A DNA stretch of 64,000 nt from Paragonimus skrjabini miyazakii (lineage: Eukaryota; Platyhelminthes; Trematoda; Plagiorchiida; Troglotrematidae). Numbering within the stretch: the stretch's first letter is position 1; each line of letters starts with the position of its first letter. The DNA is taken from the NCBI GenBank assembly GCA_014338405.1, contig JTDE01000458.1:188796-252795 (forward strand), in the 5' to 3' direction. Under the pieces are notes generated by a model. It searched no databases. It was not told where the DNA came from and saw nothing but the letters and a program-made list of their open reading frames with translations. A program made the translations under genes and the position numbers. Shown here piece after piece: positions 12,743 to 26,800 of the stretch.

Positions 12743-13028
12743 CTGAGTTAAATCCCTATCGGTCTGCTGTTTGAGGTCACCAAACTGACGACGCAGTCCA
12801 ACTACCGCACGCCAGAGTGCCAAAAGTCGGCTATGCTCCGCCGCAAAATAATCATTGAACGCACTTTCTTCTTCCCGCCATTCCGTTTCGCGTTTGTCCA
12901 GTTGTTGCGCTGCGTGTCGCCAAGCTAGCGTTAAGCGTGCAACATCTTGACTCAGCCCTTGATTGGCTTGAACTGCTTGGTCTAGCTGATCCCGGAGAAG
13001 TTCGTTTGCTCGGGACAGGTCGCTGACC
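12743..13028 (-). CDS. CROCC: Rootletin, coding exon 4 (best-conserved block)
   Basis: Acceptor AATCACAG, donor GTGAGTGTG, 286 bp. It completes a split Arg codon from exon 3, then gives 95 residues ending in phase 0. ANELLRDQLDQAVQANQGLS corresponds to 'VNAMLREQLDQAGSANQALS', WREEESAFNDYFAAEHSRLL to 'WRREEESFNAYFSNEHSRLL', and ALWRAVVGLRRQF to 'LLWRQVVGFRRLV', all from vertebrate rootletin. This is the heart of the conserved N-terminal rootletin domain and the strongest single proof of the gene. The reading frame crosses the middle of the exon in a frame different from some longer shadow frames, so a simple ORF search misses it. Confidence 0.97.
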
Positions 13029-14720
13029 CTGTGATTGTGAACGTTGAAAATTTCCTAATAGAGGCACCTCCACATTAATTTATCTGAAAGTGATGATTAA
13101 CTACTTATTCCGAATTAATATTTACGCCAATACGACAATCCGGTAATAAATTTCGATGAGTAAACTGAAGTGAGGCGGAGCATAACTCACTACCTGCCTC
13201 TATATGGCAGCTAGATTGGTATGTCAATCTCACTTTGCAGTGTAGAATAGAAAATCACTTACACACTTCCCAGTCTATATTGATGGGTCAACTTTCACCT
13301 GGACCTACGGTCGCTAAAACCTGTTACGCTTTGATGCAACATAACATCCAGAGACACACTCAAGTGGGAACAGTGAAACTGTTAGCCGGGACCGGCTATT
13401 ATCCCTGGATGAATAAATCCCAGACTCAACTCCTAAACAGTAACTATGCTCGACAGTTTCAGACTGCGAATATTTCGTGTCCGTGGTCATTCAAACAAAC
13501 AGAAGCTGAGTTCCATTGCTTATCTTCAGAGAACATAAGGTTTAAAAAAAATATGGCATGTGGCGCAAAGAGTCAGTACGTGAGGCAATGACGATATGCT
13601 AATTTTGGTAGCTCCACGTTGACCCAGGAAGTCCATAAGGTACCTCGGGGACGTTTGCCATGTAAAAAACTAGTTATCAAAGTTTTAGCAGTCCAATGTT
13701 TTCAAGAAAATACGGATGTTATTCCCTCAATACAAAATTATGATAAGTAGTTATCACAAACATATCATTTACAGATAGGATAACATGTAACAGCCCATGA
13801 AAACACGTCTATTGATACATCTTAAGCAAAAAGTATGTTCATGTTTGATTGTTCAGGCATGAAGGTTACTACTGGTAAGCTTCCAAATCCACATCACAGT
13901 TTTGATTTTATCTAGTCACAACGCGTAAGACCATATTTTGCGTTTCATAGCTATGTATTTGCTGGTACCGTATTGCTATTTTCTTCTGCCTAAAACAAAC
14001 TTAGATTGGTGATCATAAGTAGAAACTAATCCTAGCTTTTGATGTCGTTCACACTGGAGCATAACAGTGGTGCACTTGCACCCTGGTACCAACTCTAGTC
14101 GTAATGTTGCCACTCACCATATAAACGACAGGTATTAACGTTGAAACATAATACTTCATTTTCCAAATGGTTGCCTACAAATGGTCTCGGAACCAGTGAG
14201 TTTTGTACAACAGCGTAATTGACATTAAAGTTGATGAATTATCACTCGGTCTTAAACATATTCTAAATACGTTCATCGTTCGTCGGAGCAACTATTCATA
14301 CGCTTTCTGACTCGAAGGATGTGCATGAACAGAAGTGTATCAAGATTTGTATTTCAAAATGATACATTTAGCTTTGTTCTTTGAAATCAAGGTTTGGAAC
14401 TATTAGAGCCCGGGAAATATCCAGTCGAACGTAGTAAACAAAATACGACTGTGCCTAATCAGTTGACAAGTTGCCACAATATCAGGTGTTTAATTTTAAA
14501 GCAGTTACTAAAAAAAGGATTAATATGTAACTGCTGGACGGCTAATCTGAACTTTCAGATTCACAGTGACTTTTTCATTGACTCTGAAGAAGCCTGTCTT
14601 TTCTGCATACAAATTCAATCTAAATCTAGGTAGGTTAAAGTTGTTAGAAAAATTGTGACCCAGCTAGTAGTTGAAATAATCTAGTGAGAAATTGACAGTG
14701 ATACATCCTAGCCAGCTCAC
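13029..14720 (-). other. Rootletin intron 3
   Basis: 1.7 kb. It holds an unrecognised plus-strand frame (13235-13591) and nothing else I can name. Confidence 0.85.
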
Positions 14721-14848
14721 CGCTGCTGTTCCTCCTGTAATCGACTGAGGGTAGCTTCCACGTCGTACGTTCTTTCTTGTTCCAGCGTCCTGGCGCGTGA
14801 CTCGGCGGCTTCGATGCGGTTATTTAGGTTTTCCGTGGTTGTCTGTAG
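14721..14848 (-). CDS. CROCC: Rootletin, coding exon 3
   Basis: Acceptor TTTACCATTCAG, donor GTGAGC, 128 bp starting in phase 0 and ending with two bases of an Arg codon that exon 4 completes exactly. It encodes LQTTTENLNNRIEAAESRAR, then a heptad stretch ending ATLSRLQEEQQR, which matches 'SALIRLEEEQQR' in vertebrate rootletin. The junction product EEQQR-V-S-DLSRANELL aligns with 'EEQQRSASLAQVNAML' without gaps. The predicted structure is a continuous coiled coil. Confidence 0.95.
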
Positions 14849-17800
14849 CTGAATGGTAAAAAGCATCAAATTTTGTTGATGTACTGAAACTGAAGGAGAC
14901 AATCGTTAGAAGTCTGTATGTGAAAATATGAGATTTTTTTAGTTATGGAGAGGTTTGTGAATAGGTTTCAGTGGATATTGAATAAAAAAAACTGATAATT
15001 CTTGTGTCTAATTTCATATTATGCTCGATGTAAACCCTTCTTTTGTTTGGCTTGAAACAACAAGCTTGTTAACATCAAAATGGCGTCAATCAACACATTC
15101 GACATTGTGCATTTGTGATCTGAATTCCCAATCGCTTATTGGGTTCATTTACTGCAATACTAATACAAGTATGATAAAATAATGAGAAACGTCCGTTTCA
15201 AAGAGTCCAGCTTATGTGAACCTGACTTACAAAAACACTAGACGGGGTTTATTTGACAGAAACAGAATTCAACGCCTCTGTTTTTGATCTGTTGCACCAG
15301 GCCACTAGCACTCCTTCCGGTTCAGACCGAGTTGTAAGGGCTATCACTTCACATGGTACAACCAACCTGTTTAAATGTTATTTTCATACAGCAGCGCCCC
15401 TGAAATTTGTTAAAACCAACTTATGCTTATGGTTCTGTGAATACATCGACGGTTTAGTAAATGGCAGTTTAAAAATGACGATATTACAACTTTTTCGTTT
15501 TCTCTTTTCATTCGTGTATAAGACCACCAAACCTATGCATGGTTTTAGGTTTGATCTAACCACTCATCACTTCTTGAACAATCACGGGTATGGAAAAATA
15601 AAATGTGTAACTGGCCGTTTTTCAGGTGTGTGGTAGATAAGGCCTTATTATACTAATGAAAGCAGACCAGTGTTAGTGATTTTGTTGTCCACTTCGCAGC
15701 TAAACTTCATAGGTAATCTATATATCCAAACCGTGATGCCACTGGTGCAGTATATTACAGACTGAGAGAATACCCACTTACGGTTGACCTATCGGAAAAA
15801 AACCATTTGCCACATAAATATAAATAACTTAAGCAGTTCATGCTGTTCAGACTCCATTCCAAAGTTACACACAAAACATGACAAGGACTTAAATTCAGTT
15901 TGACCTAGAGTAGGTATATCTGCTTATTCATCAGGACAGTCTCAGTGAACATATACAAGATTGACCACTACCCGCTGCTTCTTTGTTTAATGCCATCTAT
16001 TTTCTTGTGGTAAAACATTTGTGGTCCTTCTAATGTTCTGAAATAAATATTGCCTTGGAATACCTCAATTAATATCAAAAATTGACCTGGTTTTAATAGA
16101 TATTTAAAGAACCATCTGTGTTATCAACGGTACAAGCGGATCTTATCAGCATAATAACGCATCCACAAACCTAGCACGCTTGGTTGCCCGTGGGAGATAT
16201 CATTTGAGAGGGATGTGTATCGATCAATCTGTCTCCAGCCTTGGTGGCTCCTATCTGTGCTCAGCTGGCCGAGGTACTCTGCTTGCGATGAGAGAACATA
16301 TTCCCGTGTATATTTTATATATAGTGCGTGACATGAACCTGATGTGATCCGACTAGACAGCTTAAAGCATTTTTCTCGATCGCTAATGACATGCTGGTGA
16401 CCGACCAAAAACTCTGTCCTTGGAATGTTTTTTGGGTGTCGGCGCAACGCAATAGGCTCACAACTTTGAAATCGTCCGAAGTCCCGCTCACCAAGCGTCA
16501 TAAACCAGTCTTGCCTACATAGATGCTATTTGCCCCGCCACTCCGTCTATCGCGGTTTTAACTATTAACGGACCAGTGGGACTTTGAGATTAATCAGTTC
16601 AGTTTCAGTTAGGATTGTCTTAATTTGTAGTTACTTGCTGCATTAAGTGTTGCAAATGACAAAGGCATATGAAGTGATACGACGGACTTTTAAACTCGGT
16701 CTTCCTTTCTAATTATGGTTAATCAATCACTCATTAAACATAACTGTAGACTGTAGTGAAGTAGTGATAAGACGTATACACTTAAGATACGTTAAAAATG
16801 ACCAGATTTTCGTGATGGCAATAAAAGTCTGAACTACGTGGTACTTTTATACGTAACACATGCTCGATACAGTCTTCAGTCACTGGACCGAATGTAAGCT
16901 TTGAAAAGCTGGTATGTCAGGCGACATCTTGCAATAATCCACCATAAACGTCGAAATTAATCTTATGTACAGTCCAGTTTTTGACTGCCAAAGTTTTTGC
17001 CCAGATTTTATTTAAGTAGTTTTCGTTCTTCTACGTTTAATTGACTGCAGCGCCGGCACTAACGACTAGGAAAAGAGAACGATGATTACCAAGTTAAATA
17101 TCCAAAAGGACCTTTCGAAAATGACAAATTCCACATTTCACATTCGCTCTACGTCTTCCCGACATGCTTAGGTTGGAGTCTGGTGCGGAGCGACGTTACA
17201 AAATACAGATATATATTTCATTATTATATTCTAAAAGACCGCTTTGGAGATATTTTCCAGTACGTCGAGGTGAAAAACTCCTGAGGTGTTATTAAATGTT
17301 TAGGTCATTTGACGGTAGCAACACTAAGCCAACCACTGTTTCTGCTAAAAACTGGATGTAACAACTGTGAACATGTCTCACTAATGGGAACAGGGAGAAG
17401 TTTGAAGCAACATAATAATCTAGTGTTCATGCTTCAACTTAACGAGAAGTAACGGTTTGAAAATGACCACAGTTTCGCGAGATGGAAATGATTAGGCTGG
17501 CCTACATAAACATTCCGAAAACAGAAAACCCATAAATTCAAAGCACACTTACAAGTATATAAGCACTTTTACCCAAATAGCTATGCTAAGTCATCACAAG
17601 GATATGAAATAACATAATTTACTCAATTTCGGCCAGAAGCATCAAAAAATAAAATACTTTGAATGAATGTAAGTGTGATCAACAAAATGTCAACAGAACC
17701 TACAGTGAAAAAAACATAACTCTGTTTTACGGATCTAAGAGCACCCATTTTGGTATTGGGGGATGATTAACCTAAAAATTCAAAATATCTTTTATAACCA

Positions 17801-20800
17801 TTGGAAAATGCGTCTCTGTGGCGAAGCTCAACCTCATTTTTAACACGTTTGGTAGAAGGGGTGGACCAATGATAATGATAAAGCGGAACAGATGGACATA
17901 GGTTACTTCGTCTTAACTTATGGGAAATTTGTTAAATGGTCCGCTTCTGATGTGACATCCAAAGTGGTAGTTTCGTTCAAATCACTACTGACGAATGTAC
18001 ATCAAAACTGGCATCAACGGGTAAGCAACGATGACATTAGGAAACGGAAATTTGGTAACGAATGTCAAGTGGATTCATCTACATAGTGTTTGTGCGTTCA
18101 CAGGCCACCTAGTAAAGATGCCGTACACTCGGTTGACAGGCAGACCATACTTTACCGATGCCGCCACCAACTGACATAATGTGGAGAACAAATCGTGATT
18201 TGGCGCAGTGAAATGAAAATAATCAGCAGAAGGTTGACCACTGTATGTTGGACCCGTCCGTATACGGCCGGGACCCTTGCCACTCAAAATATCAGTGGTT
18301 GAAAACTCTGGATGAGACATTGGTTGAGCGGGCTTGAGGCAAGGAAAGCTACCGATCTGACTGCGTCGCCTACGAACTAAGTGCAGCTAAGGACGCATGG
18401 CCGTGAAAACCGCAAAAATTCCGTTTTACTGATGATCCCTTACCTGTACTCACAAATTGGTTGGTACTTCACAAGCTTCTTTGCAGCTGATTACCGTGGC
18501 AGTTAACGGAACAATTAAACTGTTTCCTATCGAGGTAATTGAGCCATCTCAGTAGTACTCAAAAACGCAAGTGGTCGAACGTTTGCATTTGATAATTTAG
18601 TCTTTCCCAAAGTTAGGCCTATGGAACAGTGGTCTGGGTCCATATCGCTGTCGTGACAAAGAGTTGCATCGTTGACGGCCTAAAACAAGTTTAGTACCTC
18701 TTTTCTAAAACAGCAGGCTAAATAGAACACTGGAATGCGGAGGCCAGAAAAATATGTATTAATTTTGAGACATGTCAGTAAAAACAGTGCAGGTATGTAA
18801 ATAGTTGACTTTATACACATTCCTTCTTAGGCACTTATAAGCGCACGCATAATTATGTACATGCATTATAGTGATGGCAGTCTTCCTGCTTGGAGTATAG
18901 TATGTATTTGTCTCTTGATGAGATGTACGCCCAGAACACATACAGATTGCACGAGGATACTCTGGTGTGTAGACTCACCATACCTTAGGGGCGAATATAT
19001 TTCATATTATTTTATTGGAAGAAGGCCCACGTGACCCCACGGTCGTGACATCAATCGATCCAACTTTCCTCTTACCAAGGAAGCACCCTTGATATTTCGA
19101 CCTCGCAGGATGCCCCTTTAGGTCGAGCTGCTTCTGTGTAGGCGTATGGCAGTCTTCTACTCTGAGAGAAATAAACACCTTAGACAAGGCAAGGTTGTAA
19201 CCTTTGACCCAAGAGTAGATGGATTGTCTGGTACCTACCATGGTCAACATTAACATATAAAACACTTTTCGCTCAGAGACTACCTGACTTGAATATGACT
19301 CAAGCTGCAATTGACCACCGCTAAGTAATGCAAACGTTTCTTCTCCTGGTCACTGAGGTAGTTACAACCACAAACAACCCACATTAAATGATGTAGACGC
19401 TCATTGGCAAGGTAAAGTCAATCGTAATAGCTTCAGAATAAATGTGAACTTGGAAAGTTTGTGGCACCTCTGCTTACATTGTTTTACGGTCAGATACAAA
19501 CGGATCGACAGCAAATGGAGTAGCTGCGGCGGAGTCAACTTGTTACTTGAGAATGAGGATAAACTAGGTAAACACCAATGCGGACAAACAAGGATGCGAT
19601 TTTTCGGAACAAATTTACTCAGATGGTGGAATACGATGTTGTCAGAGAAAAACCATAAAAACAAAAGAGTTTTTGAACTGATCAATCGACTTGCTTTATT
19701 CCTGGCAGGTTTGCAGTTGTCCTAACAAGCAAACTGAATAAGTCAAGTGTTTTGGAAAATCTGCAAAGTCGTGTTATTATGAATCTCTAACATTAGTAGA
19801 GTTCCAAAACAGTCATAAACCATGAGAAAACTACCACATTAAATGAAAATTGAACCTTCTGTACACTGTTAAAACACAGCTTTCTAACGATTTATCATCA
19901 AATAAATGCTTTGAGATCAAAATAGTTCAAACCCAACCATAGGTGATGTAATAAACAAAACATTCGAATGTTAATCGATGATACCCCGTAACGTTTGAAA
20001 AAAACGAGCGGCATAGGTAAAATTATTCACAGTAGGAACACTTTAATGATTTTACGCTAAACAAATTATCGTGCGGAGAAGCTTGTTTAGTAGTAATACA
20101 TTCGCATTTACGAACTTCGTAGATTTCATAGCCAAACCAAGATATGAAACCACTTATTGCGATGTTTGAATTCTAAACTGTTCAGTTTAATTTTTATTCC
20201 TTAAGTTTAACTGAAATTCATTCGTTTCACTAAAATTAGTCTAAAAACAACAAACGACCAGCATAAACTGAGGCGTACCTATATGTAGTCTTTCGCTAAA
20301 AGATGAAAAACTGGAAACGGAATTGAGTTGAACCATCTCATAAGAGATCAGAAGTACTTGATCCGTTCATATTTACACTCAGCCATAATATACTAATTTT
20401 GAGTGACGTGACATATTTTATGATTGAAATGCTAACACTTCGTTGAAACTCTTCCCATCCATAAGATTCCTATAGGTGACAATCTACGGCGCAACGTGTC
20501 TTCTACCCTCTAAGTTAGGATGTTCAGTTGGGAGACTGTAAATTTCAGGCTCGTAATATATAGTTTACATTCCACAGTGTGACGCTGCGTTTCTCGTTAG
20601 TTGCAACAGACGGGTTAATTATAAAAATTGAAAACCCAGAATTACGCTAAGCATAAGAAAGAAGGGGATGTCACAACTTTTTACTTAGAATGCCTGAAAA
20701 GTTAACATTCTTCTTTAATCTTCCTTTTTAGTCTAATGTGATTCGGTTTTCACTAATCCTCACGTAATTTTCGAACCCCTGAACTCATGCATTCACGTGC

Positions 20801-23800
20801 TAATAACTACTGGGATTTTCGCGCTCTTTGGGTTCCAAGTGAAAAGCTTGGCCAACTCTTGCATCTCAGATTACTTCTCATTTAACTCCGCTTCCATTTT
20901 TTTAAGAAATGGAAACCACAGGATTCAAAATGGAACGAATAGGATGTTTCCTGTAGGGACTTGAATTCAATCATAATTTTCAGTTTCCGAGCAGAACAGT
21001 TTTCTCCTTGCGGAGTAAACCGGAGAGACAGACATAAAACTCACACAGGCACCTTTTACTGGCCGAGCAAATGTCATAATTTAAACTTCTGTCAACTCTG
21101 TCACAATTACTTTGTGTTCGAATGGAAAACCCGCGATTGTCGCCTTGTCAATCAATTTATTACACTAGAACTTCTTTAGAAGGGACGCTTAAGCTTTTGA
21201 GTATTTCAAAAATTGGAATTTCATTGCACTAATATTCAGGCCTCGTCGCCAATAGCATGTTGAGGGAGCATATTAGAAGTTTACTCGTCGAATTATAGGT
21301 GAAATATTTCGGCCAAATCGACACGTTGCCTTTTTTATACTTCAGATGGGTCTTCTAAGAGTTACCAAACACATTTCTTGCTGAATGCACAGTGGTCGTG
21401 TACGACAGTTTCGATGGTCAAGTCAGTCAATTTCTATAGGTGGGGAAACTGGTGGTGAGTCATCCTCAGATCGTTTGACATTGCCACCCTCTGCAGTAGC
21501 CATAATTTACACGTTCGTGGCTGTCCTTGGCGTTCTTCGTGGAGTGCGTTTGTCACAGTAAAAGTTAGTCTTAAACGGCGATGACCGTCAGTACTTAACT
21601 GCTCGATTAAACGCCTGGTATCCGACACCATTTTCAACTGGCTAAAGCCTTTTCGTCTTTTTGATGCACTTGGCTCATAAACCAACTCACAAAAGAATCC
21701 AATACAAGTCGACCTACTTATGGGCTGGATGTTGGAGTGATTCAAGAATTAAACGTAATTCGTCTGAGGCTTAGTTAAAATGCATTCTTGGTAGGTTCAG
21801 CTCCAACGCGAACAAGTCGTTTTCATGTACAGTATTATGAATACATAATTCCCACGACTTTCCATACTTTACACGGAAGAACATGGCGTTTATGTATTTC
21901 TTTATTTTGTGAACTGAGGGACCGTGTATATAATATACAAATAGCCATAATTGTCGTGCTAAGAGAAATGCATGTAATTTGGGTGACTCAACGTATTTGT
22001 GGAATTCTAACATAGAGCTGTTGCAACTACCCAAAGACGCGCTATAACAATATGACGTAAAACTTTTAAAAGAAATAGTTTTGTCTAACTAAGCATGCAA
22101 ACAAAGAAATGAAACGGCAATATCAATCCCATCCTAAGTTGTTGAAACCTTCTCTTCTGTTCTCATTCTAAGCAGAAACTAAGCAAAGTGGATGAATATA
22201 TTGTATGACTGCCAGTATTTTTCTATACGACCGTTAGGTTTAGGACAGAAAATGCCTATCTTTTCAGGATTACTTAAGCATACGAAGTGCTGTGTTTGAT
22301 AACAGTACACTGTCCATTTATCTGGCAGTCTCGGTTTCACGCAGTCCAACATTCTCGCCAACCAGCAGTCAATAGCATATTGAGTAGCAAAAGTGAAAAT
22401 TGCGGTTAAAAATGGGATTAATTCACCCCGAACCTTATTCAGTTGCTGAAACTCACTCATCCGATTCTGAGTAAAAAAAATTCGGTACCTAGCACCAGGT
22501 GAACAATACTCAGTTAATCACTGAAAGAAGTAACGATGTCAAACAAGGTAGTTTTGCATGACAGTTTTGAAGCCGGAACTGATCTTTTCTATTTTTGTAG
22601 CCAAGTTTGCGCTTCTCACTGATACTGGTTTAACGGTGCGGGGAAAATTGACATAACCACGTCACACGATGCATTCAATTTTTTTCACATTTACTTCGTA
22701 CAATGGAAAAGGTTACCGAAATACGAGCGGTCGCAATCAGTTGGCGCACTATATTCATGTCTATTAGTGGAATAAAACAAAAAATTGACACTCAGAATCT
22801 AATTCACATAATCGTCATCTTCTCTAATTCAGATGAAACGTTTCAATTAATAACAAGCTAACAAGATGTTGAGCCATCACGAACGGTTATCATGTCTGTG
22901 ATTCTGTGCATTCGGAGATTGCGCGCAAAGTATACTGAGTCGATTGAAGCATATTGCATCCAACCTTGGTAGAATTAAGCATGCCTCAGTAAAATGACTG
23001 TTCCTCAGAAAAGAAGAAATAAGACACGAGCGAACGCACTGCATCTAGCCGTTAGGTGAAGGGAAATTGTCAACTAAAAATATCTGCGCTTTACAAAATT
23101 AAATGAGCTCTTCCACTTTTCAGTATCTATTGTCGAAATATCAATAACTAAGAGATATTCATTGAACACAGTGACACCCTTATCGAAAGTACTTTACAGT
23201 CAAATACAATGCTCCAAACGATCTCAAGTTTACACGAATGATAGAACATCAATAGGTTAAAAATACTCATCCAGTTGAATCACTATCCACTCTTATGTTC
23301 CGTCCGGTTGGTCGTAACCCATGCTACTATGGTAACTGAAAATGGGTAACGGTTTAACCTCTTTATGATGGAAGACAAAATAAAAAAGCAGCCTTTGAAA
23401 TCCGGAAGTGAAGGAGTACATTCTGAATGAACAAAACCTAAATGTGTTTGACACGAAACGGTCGTTAAGTTCACGCATTCATTTTAAAATACCAACTCAA
23501 TATTGGCAGTTAAACAACTTATTGCTTCAACCAAATCTCGAATGTTAAATAACCATGGGTTTTATGCTGTTGGATAAAATGTGTTCACTGAATATATTAT
23601 TACTGAATATGCGATATTTTTACTTGTGATGACGGTCTCATAGGATCTTATTAACCGAGTAAATTTCTCGAAATACTGTCTAAGTTTTATAGATGTCACG
23701 ATTCACTACCCTGTATCATAATCTCCTCTATAAATATACTGGAAAAAGTGACTATCCGCCTAACAGAGTATCGGCATACAGGTATTGAACGATTTTAATA

Positions 23801-26800
23801 GTGCACTGTTGTTCCACCTGTGGAAATAACGCCCATATATTCACGCGTAACTAGAAGCTGTACCACACGGGTGACGCCCATTTGTGCGGACCAGTTGTTG
23901 TTAAACTATCTAATTACTGATAACGTCATTCATCCAGCAATCGTCATCATGAGCAACAACAACATCGATGAAGCGCAAATCCTGGTTTCAGGTGTCGACT
24001 GTAATGACATTTAGCGGGTCGGTCCAGCGTGATTTTTTCTCAGCAATCAAAGTACCGTCATATTTTTTTGTCCGAAATTCAACTGTAGCAGGCATTCAGA
24101 TAAGGAAGATTTTTCATTTGGTATTGCACTGTCGTTTTCGTGAGTGGATTCACGTGGGCTTCCCATGATACAGACACGTTATGACAAGCCAATTAATCAG
24201 TCTAACCGAAAGAAATGTGGTGAACACAAAAAAAGTTGAAAACAAAGAATTCCATAAACTAGTATTTTCGCCAAACTAATTAGCCCAGTTTTCAAATCGG
24301 TAGCAAACAAACTCAACGATGATATCTTCGAAGAGGTTCAACAGATTAAAATTTATTGCTTCCGTTACGCAAAAATAAGTATTGCAAATACATTTGGAAA
24401 CATTTAGGAAGCTTTCTACAGTGACTTACCGACGCCAAGTTCTCGAGTATTGTGCATCACGTCGATTCAAATTAACTGTTTCAGTCTATCACTTCAATAG
24501 GAGAAATGCATGTTTTTCCCGCACTGTAAACAGTACGTCATATTTATATGCGGTCAAGAATAGTTCTCCGTTTTTCACAGAACATTTTAGAACATCTCAG
24601 TCTATTTGGACTATTTTTACTCTGGCTATCGACCAGTCACATACTGGATGTAACAGCGGTTCTGTAAAATACATGCAGTCACCAACACATCCCAGCCTAG
24701 AAGTCATAATTCAGTGGACCCACGTAAATACAATTTGGTGGATGGGCTGGCCTGATAACGTCAGTCGGTTAATTGAAGATAACGTGAGAAAAGTAAGCTA
24801 GGTCAATACATCTCTTGATGGGTTGCAGTAAATTTTGTGCGTATGGGTATTTCAGCTCCAAATGCAACGCAGTGCGCGCGTCGTCTAACCAGCGGTGTGG
24901 ACCATCATTCCACTAATGAAAATGGTTAGTCCACATCTTTTCTGATCAAGCGGGCTGCTAAATTGAAAATGGCAGGTGTGGCCTGAGTGTTTGTCTCTCA
25001 TGAGACGGCATATCAGTGGAAAGATCTAAAAGACCGGGCCACAGTAGATCTTTTGCAAGGGGGTTGGTTTCTGTTTGGATACCTTGATGATATTGGTCTG
25101 TATATGAGGGATAGGTAAAGTAGATCTCGACCATTACCCGTTTCCACATTACTGTTCAAATTTTAGCCGATTATTCACTCAATACAGATTAAATTGTGCA
25201 CGCTCATTTTGCTAATTTTCAAGGCTGGGATATATGATAGTAGTGAATGTCTTTGAGTATATGGTTGATTACTCAGCTGTCGAACGGGAAGAACCCACTC
25301 ATATACTAGGTTTTTAAGATTGCTGCTTCACTCATTCGCACGAATTTGACTGTACAACGAGCTGAAGTAAACTCAGCCAACTACTAACAATAACAGCAAC
25401 AACTGAAGATGTTATGTGCTGCAGTAAAACGGCCAGATTCACAAATATGTCATTGGTTGCATCAGCATTTTTCTGGGCACAAAGAGTTGACTGATATTGT
25501 TAAACCAGTACGGCTTCTGTAAATGCCTTTATTAGGGGTCCTAATCAGGCGGCAAGGTGGTGGGCAGCGTGAACTGGACAGCTCAATAAAAACCTCTCCT
25601 TGGGAATTTTCGCGATTAAAGTAGCTGGAGTTTTCCTTTGTAGCAGGGTTAGCACCATCGCAAATATCAATCATCCACAGTCGTACCTACCGGTCTTTTG
25701 TTTCCAGGCCGTCAAAACTGCATATGAATGGTCAAAATATATGAACTCTAACAACTCGGCAACTAGCTGACAAATCTATGGATAACGCCTTGCAAATAAA
25801 ATTACATTTGCAACTCTAATATGAAGTAAGAATGATTTAAAGGAAGCCATGGTTTATACTTACATAAAATGTAATGTGGTTATCTTCGAAGTACAAGTTC
25901 GAGCGTTGCCTTCTAGAAATGGGAGGCTATGACAGGTTTTCGCTGACAGTGAAGTTATTGGGCCTTTCCGGAAAACAAATCATTATGCATTATCCTCAGA
26001 AATTCAGAATGTACTGTATTCAGCGTGTATTCACCGATTTGTGTGAAGAAACAATGGAACTACGTCGATTTTGTGGGTCATTGATGAAAAAAGAGAAAGT
26101 TTGCGCTTTTCAATTCACGTTAAATTATGATGTGCACTACGGCATACTACTCCGACGACGACAGAGTAGTAAGCTGTCCAAAAAAGGTTAAAATGTATTC
26201 AGCCCTCTTCATAGCAAAAAATGATTAGTATGGATAATTGATAAAAGTGTTAAACAATTTGGAGTAAACAAATGTGGAAGTCAGATAAAATGTTCACATG
26301 AAAATATCAGCCAAGATTGAATCAAGTGGGCTGCCACTAGACATACAATCAGCTTACTGATAGGTACTGCGAAAATGTTTCCATTTTTATGAGTATATAG
26401 GGGAATCAACTTACTCACTCAGTAAAAAAAATACACAATATTATATTCTGTCTGGAAACAAGACGACACTAAAAACAAGTATCATGAATAGCCTGAGTAG
26501 AATAGCAGCATAAGACTTTTAGTGTACAATCAGATGTAAGTCACCTATACGCTGTTTAGGATTCCTGATATTTGAAGAGAATTCTTTAAACGGTTGAATC
26601 TGTAGTCCTCACAAACGAGTTTGTTAAGGCCTGCAAGCCAGCTGGTCAGTCTGTGGATTCATGTGTTGCCAATAGATAGAATAGATTGTAGCAGAACTCT
26701 GTACTCGTATAGCTTTAATGTTTTTGCTACCTACACTATGAATGTCCTTTTTGGTTTTCTTAGAACTTGCAGCTTCTGCGAATTATGCGGTTGTGCCAGA

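Noticed and set aside
18075..18320. Minus-strand frame of 81 codons with a GPGRIRTGPTYSGQP stretch
   Set aside because: It looks slightly protein-like but has no known family match, no splice context and no neighbour to support it.
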